Source: Pseudodesulfovibrio pelocollis (GTDB lineage: Bacteria; Desulfobacterota; Desulfovibrionia; Desulfovibrionales; Desulfovibrionaceae). From it: a DNA stretch of 64,000 nt. Below the pieces are notes generated by a model. The model ran no database searches. It worked only from the letters and a program-made list of their open reading frames with translations, and was not told where the DNA came from. The stretch lies in assembly GCF_030282845.1 (NCBI RefSeq), contig NZ_JASTWE010000003.1:51929-115928 (forward strand), given 5' to 3'. Below are positions 10,127 to 18,147 of this stretch, in pieces. Numbering within the stretch: the first letter of the stretch is position 1; every line of letters begins with the position of its first letter. The translations under genes and the position numbers were made by a program.

Positions 10127-10399
10127 GTGTCAGCAGATTGTTACGACGACACCATCTACGGGCAGATCCTGCCCGTGGAGCGTGAGGACGACGACGAGGC
10201 CGGACTGATGATCCTGGTGGACGGCGAGGAAGAATTCCTCGTGGAGCCCGACAAGAACGGCCTGAAGCTCATGGACCACATGGACCAGTGGGTCACGGCC
10301 CAGGGCACGGTCACCGAGGAGGGTGACGAACTGCTCATCCGGGTGCGCGACTTCACCCTTGATGACGACTGGAACTTCGGGGACGACGACAACTGGTGA
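10127..10399 (+). CDS. Small acidic protein of sigma-54 operon 1
   Basis: 90 residues starting at a GTG with GGAG ten bases upstream. Very acidic: about a third of residues are Asp or Glu, ending in DDDWNFGDDDNW. Strand pattern YGQILPV, GLMILVDG, EEFLVE, AQGTVTEEGDELLIRVRDF is like the small barrel pattern of protein A. I do not recognise a family. Its place between the GNAT and the SET gene suggests a partner or substrate of one of them (inference). Confidence 0.65.
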   Translation: MSADCYDDTIYGQILPVEREDDDEAGLMILVDGEEEFLVEPDKNGLKLMDHMDQWVTAQGTVTEEGDELLIRVRDFTLDDDWNFGDDDNW

Positions 10400-10461
10400 C
10401 GCCGTCCCGCGTCAATCCGACCTTGAACCGGCCGCGACCGCACCATCAAGCGAGAAAAACA

Positions 10462-11112
10462 GTGATCCATCCGAACACGGAAATCCGCTTCGTCAACGCG
10501 CAAATCGGCTATGGCGTGTTCGCCACGGCGGACATCCCCCGCGGGACCATCGTCTACGTCAAGGACCGCCTGGAGATCGAGCTGTCTGAAAAGGACTTCA
10601 ACGCCCTGGACGAGTGCCACAGAGCCCTTGCGGGCAAATACTCCTACATGGACGAAAACGGCGTGCGCATCCTCAGCTGGGACCACGCCAAATACGTCAA
10701 CCACCGGTGCGACTGCAACACCATGAGCACCGGCTACGGGTTCGAGATCGCCATCCGCAACATCTGGAAGGGCGAGGAAATCAGCGACGAGTACGGCCTC
10801 TTCAACATCGAGGAGGAGATTCCCCTGGCCTGCGGCTGCCCCAATTGCCGAAAAGCGTTGCGCCCGGACGATATAGAGCGCTATCATGGGGTGTGGGACA
10901 TGCAGATCATCTCGGCCCTGGACAAAGCCACCGACGTGCACCAGCCCCTGATGGAATTCATGGACCCTGACGCCCGGCGTCGGCTGCGCGCCTATCTCTG
11001 CGGCGACGAGCCATACACCTCGGTACTGACCCTCAAGTGCCGCCGGGGGGGCATCGACGGCCACGCCTGCGCCGAACCGGCGCTCTCCGGGGCCGTGGGC
11101 CTACGGGGCTAG
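10462..11112 (+). CDS. SET-domain protein-lysine methyltransferase-like
   Basis: 216 residues. SET signatures are GYGVFATADIPRGTIVY at the N-terminal part, YVNHRCDCN (the NHxCxxN cofactor knot) and EISDEYG, followed by a post-SET-like Cys cluster CGCPNC that could bind zinc. SET proteins transfer methyl from S-adenosylmethionine to lysine; the target here is unknown. SET proteins are uncommon in bacteria. The start is a GTG at 10462 with a weak ribosome site, 62 bases after the acidic protein. Probably last gene of sigma-54 operon 1. Confidence 0.8.
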   Translation: MIHPNTEIRFVNAQIGYGVFATADIPRGTIVYVKDRLEIELSEKDFNALDECHRALAGKYSYMDENGVRILSWDHAKYVNHRCDCNTMSTGYGFEIAIRNIWKGEEISDEYGLFNIEEEIPLACGCPNCRKALRPDDIERYHGVWDMQIISALDKATDVHQPLMEFMDPDARRRLRAYLCGDEPYTSVLTLKCRRGGIDGHACAEPALSGAVGLRG

Positions 11113-11193
11113 CGCCACGCGCCTTGCGGCGGCCGCCCCGGCGACCTGAAAACGACCGCCGGAGCCGGCGCACGATCACGGGAGGCAACGCCT

Positions 11194-12288
11194 TTGGGTC
11201 TGATTCGCCTGCTGCTCGCCATCGCGGTGCTCAACTCCCACTTCACGGTGTCCGGGCTGCCCATGGTCCGGGGCCACGAAGCGGTGCTGGCCTTCTTCGC
11301 CATCTCGGGCTTCTACATGGCCCTGATCCTCGACACACGCTATGCCTCGGCCCGGCGCTTCTACCTCTCCCGGTTCCTGACCCTCTACCCGGCCTATGTC
11401 CTGGCCGTGGCCGTGGCCATCGGGCTGCTTATCTCCTTTGACATCCACCCCATGACCTCGCGGGCCGAGCTTTCCAGGCTATTGTCCGACCCGACCGCCT
11501 TCCTGGTCATGGCCTGGACATCCCTCGGCGTCGTGGGCCAGGAACTGCTCTTCTGTCTCTCCCAGGCCCCGGAGGGCGGGCTCCAGTTCATCCCGGCGGC
11601 GCGCGACTCCATCTGGCACAGCGCCCCCCTCATCCAGGGCTGGTCCCTGTCCCTTGAGATCATGTTCTACGCCCTGGCCCCGCTCATGGTCCGCCTGCGC
11701 TCGCGCACCCTGGTGGGGCTGGCCTGCGCCAGCTTGGCCCTGCGGCTGGCCGTGCCCCTGGCCGGACCGGAAAACGTCCTGTTCTTCAAGCGGTTCTTCC
11801 CCCTGGAGCTGTGGACCTTTGCCGGGGGCATCCTGGCCTACAGGCTCCACAAGCGGCTGCCCGCCATGCCCGGGGGCATGGCCGATTACGCGGCCTTTGC
11901 CGCCCTGGCCGCAACCGTGCTCCTGGCCGGATGGACCCCTGAACCGGCCAAGCCCTACCTCATGCCCGCAGTGGTCATGACGACCATGCCCTTTGTCTTC
12001 CGCAGCTTCGGCCGGTTCCGGTTCGACCGGTTCGTCGGCAAACTGAGCTATCCCTTCTATCTCTTCCACTACAGCGTGGTCGCCGTGTTCGAAACCACGG
12101 CCGATGCGCCCGAAGGATGGGAGATCCTCCTGGTCTCCCTGTCTGCCGCCCTGGTGGTCCACGCCCTGTTCGAGCCAGGCCTGGAGACCCTCAAGCGACG
12201 GTTGCGCGGCCGCGCCCACCCCGTGCTGACGGACCTGACCCCGCCCGATCTCGGCCCGCCCGCATCGCCTCCCGTCGCGACGCGGTAG
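11194..12288 (+). CDS. Acyltransferase 3 family membrane protein (OafA/NodX type)
   Basis: 364 residues with about ten membrane helices. Near the N terminus the family's Arg and His occur as IRLLLAIAVLNSHF, followed by FFAISGFYMALI and the WSLSLEIMFYALAP segment. These enzymes move acetyl or other acyl groups onto sugars or lipids at the membrane. The start is TTG at 11194 with GGAGG eight bases upstream. It follows the SET gene by 81 bases and could be read from the same sigma-54 promoter, though nothing shows this. The C-terminal tail is proline-rich. Confidence 0.82.
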   Translation: MGLIRLLLAIAVLNSHFTVSGLPMVRGHEAVLAFFAISGFYMALILDTRYASARRFYLSRFLTLYPAYVLAVAVAIGLLISFDIHPMTSRAELSRLLSDPTAFLVMAWTSLGVVGQELLFCLSQAPEGGLQFIPAARDSIWHSAPLIQGWSLSLEIMFYALAPLMVRLRSRTLVGLACASLALRLAVPLAGPENVLFFKRFFPLELWTFAGGILAYRLHKRLPAMPGGMADYAAFAALAATVLLAGWTPEPAKPYLMPAVVMTTMPFVFRSFGRFRFDRFVGKLSYPFYLFHYSVVAVFETTADAPEGWEILLVSLSAALVVHALFEPGLETLKRRLRGRAHPVLTDLTPPDLGPPASPPVATR

Positions 12289-12357
12289 CCCGCCCGCGAA
12301 CCGCGCCACCGGCCGCCTTGATCGACCGCCTGGAAAAAGGTATGCCCTAATGGGGCT

Positions 12358-12376
12358 GCCCGGCTGATTGCCGGGC
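12358..12376 (+). terminator. GC-rich hairpin after the acyltransferase
   Basis: GCCCGGC-TGATT-GCCGGGC, a perfect seven-pair stem, without a following T run. It may be a weak or Rho-assisted terminator or an attenuator before the YitT gene. Confidence 0.35.
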
Positions 12377-12440
12377 CTGCTGCGGCGCGATCAGACAACC
12401 AATTGTCAAAACAGGGTATTCCCGGCACGGAGCCTTCACC

Positions 12441-13337
12441 ATGTCCAATGCGGCCAATTCAAGACTCGGCAAGGGGCCGTCGTTTCGGGTGGAGTTCTCC
12501 TACTCGCTGTGGTGGAATACCCTGCTCATCACCGTGGGCACCCTGCTGGTGGCCGTGGGCATGAAGAGCCTGGCCGTGCCGCACGAGTTCATCCCCGGCG
12601 GCCTCTTCGGCCTGGCCAGCCTGATCTACTACTCCACCGAGACCCTGAATCCAGGCTGGATATACCTGCTGCTCAACGTCCCCCTCTTCGTCTTCGCCTG
12701 GGTCAAGGTCAGCCGCCGCTTCTTCTGGTACAGCGCCTACGCCACCGTGACCACGACCCTGTTCTACGAGCTGGTGACCATCCCCATCCAGGTGGAGAAC
12801 CAGCTCTACGCCAGCGTGGCCTGCGGCGTCATCGTCGGGTTCGGCGCGGGCGTGGTCCTGCGCTCGCTGGGGTCCAACGGCGGCCTGGACGTCATCGCGG
12901 TCTACCTCTTCCAGCGCTTCAACATCGGCATCGGCAAGGTCTACCTCCTTTTCAACGCGGGCCTGTTCAGCCTGAGCCTGTTCCGCATGCCCCTTGACCT
13001 GATCATCGCCTCCCTGATCCTGGTCTTCATCACCTCCGTGGTGGTGGACAACACCCTGTCCATGTTCAACCAGCGCAAGGTGGTCTTCATCATATCCAAC
13101 CACGCCGACGCCATCAGCCACGACATCCTCCACTCCCTGCGCCAGAGCGCCACCTTCCTGCGCGGCTTTGGCGCCTACTCCCGCGAGGAAAAGAACGTGC
13201 TCATGACCGTGGTCAACAACGTCCAGCTCAAGAAGCTCGAAGAGATCACCTTCAGACACGACGACAACGCCCTGTTCATCGTGGAAAACACCTTCTCGGT
13301 GCTGGGGTCGAGTTTTTCCCGACGCAAGATATACTGA
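12441..13337 (+). CDS. YitT-family membrane protein (DUF161/DUF2179)
   Basis: 298 residues. Five or so membrane helices over residues 25-200, including the family words PHEFIPGGLFGLA and LGSNGGLDVIA, then a soluble C-terminal DUF2179 domain of about 80 residues (KVVFIISN, then RGFGAYSREEKNVLMTVV). The role of the family is not established; the C-terminal domain resembles ligand-binding domains. The ribosome site before ATG 12441 is weak. No clear functional link to its neighbours. Confidence 0.87.
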   Translation: MSNAANSRLGKGPSFRVEFSYSLWWNTLLITVGTLLVAVGMKSLAVPHEFIPGGLFGLASLIYYSTETLNPGWIYLLLNVPLFVFAWVKVSRRFFWYSAYATVTTTLFYELVTIPIQVENQLYASVACGVIVGFGAGVVLRSLGSNGGLDVIAVYLFQRFNIGIGKVYLLFNAGLFSLSLFRMPLDLIIASLILVFITSVVVDNTLSMFNQRKVVFIISNHADAISHDILHSLRQSATFLRGFGAYSREEKNVLMTVVNNVQLKKLEEITFRHDDNALFIVENTFSVLGSSFSRRKIY

Positions 13338-13674
13338 CCACGGAAAAACCCGAGGCAGCACACTTCGACCATAGTCCTGCGTCGAAATCGACCTCGCCCA
13401 CGCCAAAGTGCCACTCTTCACTGAAAAACGCTCAAACAGGCCCCCTTCAGGGGGCCGAAGAAACGTATCCCGACACACTTCCCAAGCCTTTCACACCTCA
13501 CGCCCCCGCATTGCGCCGCCCCCTTCGTGGAGCGGTCGTGAAAAAATACCATGACGCCCAACGTTTTCTCTTGCCAGTCGCAGCCTTTTCTTATCTAAAT
13601 CAAAGATGGGACAAGTGCCTATTTGCGCGGGGATCAGCGGACAACCACGGCACAAAACCAAACCGGCGGGCAGC
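13338..13674. other. Intergenic region before the glycogen operon
   Basis: About 337 bases without a credible gene. It contains the hairpin GGCCCCC-TTCA-GGGGGCC at 13439-13456, which lacks a plus-strand T run. The last 100 bases are AT-richer and presumably hold the glycogen operon promoter, but I find no consensus -35/-10 pair or sigma-54 site. Confidence 0.5.
13439..13456. repeat. Perfect hairpin GGCCCCC-TTCA-GGGGGCC
   Basis: A seven-pair stem with a tetraloop between yitT-like and the debranching gene. It is likely the end of the upstream transcript, with no run of T to confirm it. Confidence 0.45.
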
Positions 13675-15645
13675 ATGATAAAAATTTCCAGGGACATATG
13701 CGTCAACACCGAAGCGGCGACGCGCAGGGAGTGGCTGGACACAAACGGCATAGGCGGCTATGCGTCGAGCACCATCATCAACTGCCACACGCGCAAGTAC
13801 CACGGCCTGCTTGTGGCCGCGCTGGCCGAGCCGAGGGGGCGTTTCGTCCTGCTCTCCAAGGTCGAGACCTCCCTGGTCAGCGACGACAAGGAGTTCGTGC
13901 TCGCCACCAACAAGTACCCCGGGGTCTACCACCCCACCGGGCACCAGTTCGTGGACTCCTTCGAGCAGGGGCTCTTCCCGGCCATCACCTACCGCATCGG
14001 CGACGTGCTCATCAGGGAGAGCATCATGGCCCTGCACGGCGAGAACACCGTGCTCCTGTGCTACGAGATGCTTGAGGGCAAGGTCAGCCCGGTCATGCGC
14101 ATCCGCCCCCTGCTGGCCTATCGCGACATCCACACCCTGATCCGGGAAAACATGTTCCTGCGGCCCAAGTGCTTTGTGGAGAAAAACGGCTGCGTCATCG
14201 AGCCGTACGAGGGCATGCCGCCCCTGCACATGGGCACCAACCGCGCCTCGGAGTTCTTCCCCGGCCCCAAATGGACGCGCAATGTCGAATATCTCATCGA
14301 GCGCAACCGGGGCTTTGACTACCAGGAGGACCTCTTCTGCCCCGGCATGTTCGAGACAAGGCTGCACAAGGGCAAGCCGGTCATCTTCGCGGCCTCGGTG
14401 GAGCCCCTGGGCAATCTGGAGCGCAAGCGCAAGGGTGAGACAGCCCGGCGCGAGGCCCTCTTCGCGGCGTCCAGGGACCGGACCAGGAGCGTCCACTGGC
14501 TCAAGTATTTCGGGGATCAGTTCCTGATCCGCAACGTGTCCGGCTTCGCCTCGGTCATCGCGGGCTATCCCTGGTTCGGCGAGTGGGGCCGCGACACCAT
14601 GATCGCCCTGCCCGGGCTGACCTTCCACGCCGGGCGCATGGAGTTCGGCCAGGAGGTGCTGGCCGCCTACGCGGGCCTCGAGCGCGACGGGCTGCTGCCC
14701 AACTACCTGGACCAGAAGTCCGAGCACCTGGCCTACAACTCGGTGGACGCCTCCCTGTGGTTCTTCTGGACCGTGCAGGAATACCTCAAGGCAGGGGGAA
14801 GCCGCGCCTTTGTCATGAAGCGGGTCTACCCGGCCCTGAGGAGCATCGTGGCCGCCCATCTGGACGGCCGGGTGCCGCTGTGCGGACTGGCCGACGACGG
14901 CCTGCTCTACGCAGGCAACGAGACCACCCAGCTCACCTGGATGGACGCCCAGGCCTATGGTAGGCCCGTGACCCCGCGCCACGGCGCGCCCGTGGAGATC
15001 AACGCCCTGTGGTACAACGCGCTGCGCTTCTTCCTGGAGCTGGCCCCGCCCGGCGACGCCGCCCTGGCCGAGCGCGCCCTGACCGAGCGCGCCATGGAAG
15101 CCGCCGCCCGGCTTGAAGCAAACTTCGTCGCGCGGTTCTGGAGCGATGAGGAGGGCTGCCTGTGCGACGTGGTCAACGGCGAGCGCAGGGACCATTCCGT
15201 CAGGCCCAACCAGATCTTTGCCGTGTCCCTGCCCCACAGCCTGCTCGACGTGCCCCACATGCACGCCGTGATCAGCAAGGTCCAGGCGCACCTGCTGACG
15301 CCCTACGGCCTGCGCACCCTCTCGCCCAGGAACCCGGCATACTCGCCCTTTTACCGGGGCGACGCCGACTCGCGCGACTCGGCCTATCACCAGGGCATGG
15401 TCTGGCCGTGGCTGGCCGGGCATTTCGGCGAGGCGCTGCTGCGTCAGGCCGAGGACAAGGCCGGAGCCAAGGTCTTCCTGCGCACCTATTTCAAGCCCAT
15501 CCTGCGCGAATTTCCCGACAATTTCGGCATCGCCTCGGTGCCCGAGATCTACACGGGCAACCCGCCACACCTGCCCAAGGGGTGCATCGCCCAGGCCTGG
15601 AGCGTGGCCGAGGCCATCCGGCTCAACAAGCTGTTGAGGAGCTGA
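13675..15645 (+). CDS. Glycogen debranching enzyme, GH133 amylo-alpha-1,6-glucosidase
   Basis: 656 residues. The N-terminal domain carries the family's EWLDTNGIGGYASSTI and RKYHGLLVAAL; the C-terminal (alpha/alpha)6 barrel has GYPWFGEWGRDTMIALPGL, LPNYLD, NSVDASLWFFW and the late AYHQGMVWPWL. It removes alpha-1,6 branches from glycogen in the cytoplasm. I start at ATG 13675, after a weak GGCGGG, since upstream sequence is not conserved in type. First of four tightly packed glycogen genes; only two bases separate its stop from the next ATG. Confidence 0.92.
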   Translation: MIKISRDICVNTEAATRREWLDTNGIGGYASSTIINCHTRKYHGLLVAALAEPRGRFVLLSKVETSLVSDDKEFVLATNKYPGVYHPTGHQFVDSFEQGLFPAITYRIGDVLIRESIMALHGENTVLLCYEMLEGKVSPVMRIRPLLAYRDIHTLIRENMFLRPKCFVEKNGCVIEPYEGMPPLHMGTNRASEFFPGPKWTRNVEYLIERNRGFDYQEDLFCPGMFETRLHKGKPVIFAASVEPLGNLERKRKGETARREALFAASRDRTRSVHWLKYFGDQFLIRNVSGFASVIAGYPWFGEWGRDTMIALPGLTFHAGRMEFGQEVLAAYAGLERDGLLPNYLDQKSEHLAYNSVDASLWFFWTVQEYLKAGGSRAFVMKRVYPALRSIVAAHLDGRVPLCGLADDGLLYAGNETTQLTWMDAQAYGRPVTPRHGAPVEINALWYNALRFFLELAPPGDAALAERALTERAMEAAARLEANFVARFWSDEEGCLCDVVNGERRDHSVRPNQIFAVSLPHSLLDVPHMHAVISKVQAHLLTPYGLRTLSPRNPAYSPFYRGDADSRDSAYHQGMVWPWLAGHFGEALLRQAEDKAGAKVFLRTYFKPILREFPDNFGIASVPEIYTGNPPHLPKGCIAQAWSVAEAIRLNKLLRS

Positions 15646-15647
15646 TC

Positions 15648-16934
15648 ATGCGCGTACTCATGTTCGGGTGGGAGTTCCCCCCATATATATCCGGCGGTCT
15701 CGGCACCGCCTGCCTCGGCCTGACAAAGGGTCTGGCCGGGATGGGCACGGACATCGTCTTCGTCCTGCCCAAGCTCGAATCCGGCGAATCCGGCGGCCAC
15801 CTGACCCTGATGGGGGCCAACCGGGTCCGGGCCAGGATAGGCATCTCCGAGATCCTCTCCCTGCGCGAGCGGGTCAAGGTGCTCGAAGTGCTCTCGCCGC
15901 TGCGCCCCTACCTGACCGAAAAGGAATACCGCAGCCTCATCGAACGCGATGAGTTCTTCACCGCCCAGGACATTCTGGGCGAGATCGAGAACGACTTCGC
16001 GGGCGGCTACGGCGACAACCTCATGGCCGAGATCGTGCGCTACAGCGTGGTGGCCGCGCATCTGGCCGCCTCCGAGCAGTTTGACGTCATCCACGCCCAC
16101 GACTGGATGACCGCACCGGCGGGCATCGAGGCCAAACGGGTCTCGGGCAAGCCCCTGGTGGTCCACGCCCACGCCCTGGAGTTCGACCGCAGCGGCGACC
16201 ACGTCAACCAGAAGGTCTACGACATAGAGCGGGCCGGGTTCGAGGCTGCGGACCGGATCATCGCCGTGAGCCACTACACCCGCGACACCATCATCAAGCG
16301 CTACTCCATCGACCCGGCCAAGGTCACCGTGGTCCACAACGCCGTGTCCAAGGAACGGCGCTTCGGCCAGATGCGGATAACCAAACCGCTCAAGGAGAAG
16401 ATCGTCCTCTTCCTGGGGCGCATCACCTTCCAGAAGGGGCCGGACTACTTTGTGGAGGCTGCGGCCAAGGTCCTCGAGAAGAACCCGGACGTGCGCTTTG
16501 TCATGGCCGGAACCGGCGACATGTTCCCGCGCATGGTGGAGCGCATGGCCCAGCTGCGCATGGCCCACCGCTTCCATTTCCTCGGCTTTGTGCGCGGGGC
16601 GGACGTGGAGCGCATCTACGCCATGAGCGACCTGTACGTCATGCCCAGCGTTTCCGAGCCCTTTGGAATCACCCCCCTTGAGGCCATGGTCTACAACGTG
16701 CCCGCCATCGTCTCCAAGCAGTCGGGCGTGTCCGAAATCCTCGACAGCGCGGTCAAGGTGGACTTCTGGGACGTGGACCGCCTCGCCTTCGAGATCCTCG
16801 ACATCCTCGGCGACGAGGCACGGTCCGCACGGCTGGCGGTCAAGGGAGCGGAGACCCTCAAGAAGATCAAGTGGGAAATCGCGGCCGAACATGTCCTCAA
16901 CGTCTACCGCGAACTCGCCGGAGGTGCGCGATGA
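15648..16934 (+). CDS. GT4-type glycosyltransferase (starch/glycogen-synthase-like)
   Basis: 428 residues with a two-Rossmann GT-B fold. N-terminal MFGWEFPPYISGGLGTACLGL has the donor-loop Gly pair; HAHDWMTAPAGI follows; in the C-terminal half VLFLGRITFQKGPDYFVEA and SEPFGITPLEAMVYN contain the nucleotide-sugar Glu motif. It probably adds glucose to a growing glucan or makes a short alpha-glucan primer. Whether it uses ADP- or UDP-glucose cannot be told. The stop overlaps the start of the GH57 gene by four bases. Confidence 0.88.
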   Translation: MRVLMFGWEFPPYISGGLGTACLGLTKGLAGMGTDIVFVLPKLESGESGGHLTLMGANRVRARIGISEILSLRERVKVLEVLSPLRPYLTEKEYRSLIERDEFFTAQDILGEIENDFAGGYGDNLMAEIVRYSVVAAHLAASEQFDVIHAHDWMTAPAGIEAKRVSGKPLVVHAHALEFDRSGDHVNQKVYDIERAGFEAADRIIAVSHYTRDTIIKRYSIDPAKVTVVHNAVSKERRFGQMRITKPLKEKIVLFLGRITFQKGPDYFVEAAAKVLEKNPDVRFVMAGTGDMFPRMVERMAQLRMAHRFHFLGFVRGADVERIYAMSDLYVMPSVSEPFGITPLEAMVYNVPAIVSKQSGVSEILDSAVKVDFWDVDRLAFEILDILGDEARSARLAVKGAETLKKIKWEIAAEHVLNVYRELAGGAR

Positions 16935-18130
16935 TCTCCGTATGCTTCTACTTCCAGGTGCATCAGCCCATGCGGCTCAACCAGGGCTACTCCTTCTTCG
17001 ACATCGGCGTGGGTCACGACTACCGCGACGAGGCGGCCAACCGCGAAATCCTGCGCAAGGTGGCCGACAAGTGCTACCTGCCCGCCAACCGGCTGATGCT
17101 CGACCTGATCAACGAGTTCAAGGGCAAGTTCCGCATAGCCTACGCCATCACCGGCGTGGCCATGGAGCAGTTCCAGGAGTTCTGCCCCGAAGTGCTCGAA
17201 TCCTTCCGCGAGCTGGCCGACACGGGCTGCGTGGAGTTCATCGGCGAGACCCATTACCACTCTCTGTCGTTCCTCTTCTCAAAGGAGGAGTTCCGGCGGC
17301 AGGTCAGGATGCACGAGCGGGTGCTCAAGGAGTTCTTCGGGGTCAAGCCCGTGACCTTCCGCAACACCGAGCTGATCTTCAGCAACGCCCTGGCCCTGGA
17401 GATCGAGAAGATGGGGTACAAGACCATCCTGGCCGAGGGCGCGGACCACGTGCTGGGCTGGCGCTCGCCCAACTTCGTCTACCAGCCCGCCGGGTGCTGC
17501 AAGCTCAAGGCGCTGCTCAAGAACTACCGTCTCTCGGACGACATCGCCTTCCGTTTCTCCAACCAGGCCTGGAACGAATGGCCGGTCAACGCGGAAAAGT
17601 TCGCGGGCTGGGTCCAAGCAGTGGCCGGCAACGGCGAGGTGGTCAACCTGTTCATGGACTACGAGACCATCGGCGAGCACCAGTGGGCGGACACCGGCAT
17701 CTTCGAGTTCTTCCGCGCCCTGCCAGGGGCCATCCTCGAACATCCGGGCTTCGTCTTCGAGACCCCGGCCGAGGCGTCCGCCCGGCTCGATCCCATGGCC
17801 CAGCTCGACGTGCCCCACTTCACCTCCTGGGCCGACCTGGAGCGCGATGTCACGGCCTGGCTTGGCAACCCCATGCAGGATCAGGCCGCCGAACTGGCCT
17901 ACGCCCTTGAGGACCGGGTGCTGGCCACGGGCGACCACGACCTCATCGCCACCTGGCGCGAGTTGCTCACCAGCGACCATTTCTATTACATGTGCACCAA
18001 ATGGTTCTCGGACGGCGACGTGCACAAGTATTTCAACCCCTATGAGACCCCGCATCAGGCGTTCATCACCTACATGAACGTCCTCAACGACCTGACGCTG
18101 ACCGTGGATGGAAGGCTCGGCAACAAGTGA
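16931..18130 (+). CDS. GH57-family alpha-amylase or alpha-glucan enzyme
   Basis: 399 residues, the compact length of cytoplasmic GH57 enzymes. Conserved blocks are FQVHQPMR near the N terminus, GETHYHSL, the nucleophile Glu147 in TFRNTEL and the acid Asp243 in MDYETIGEHQW. It would hydrolyse or rearrange alpha-1,4-glucans within the glycogen pathway. Start ATG 16931 overlaps the preceding stop. Branching-enzyme activity, known in some GH57 members, is a possible alternative, but those proteins are usually longer. Confidence 0.9.
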   Translation: MISVCFYFQVHQPMRLNQGYSFFDIGVGHDYRDEAANREILRKVADKCYLPANRLMLDLINEFKGKFRIAYAITGVAMEQFQEFCPEVLESFRELADTGCVEFIGETHYHSLSFLFSKEEFRRQVRMHERVLKEFFGVKPVTFRNTELIFSNALALEIEKMGYKTILAEGADHVLGWRSPNFVYQPAGCCKLKALLKNYRLSDDIAFRFSNQAWNEWPVNAEKFAGWVQAVAGNGEVVNLFMDYETIGEHQWADTGIFEFFRALPGAILEHPGFVFETPAEASARLDPMAQLDVPHFTSWADLERDVTAWLGNPMQDQAAELAYALEDRVLATGDHDLIATWRELLTSDHFYYMCTKWFSDGDVHKYFNPYETPHQAFITYMNVLNDLTLTVDGRLGNK

Positions 18131-18147
18131 CCCCAGGAGTGTACCCG

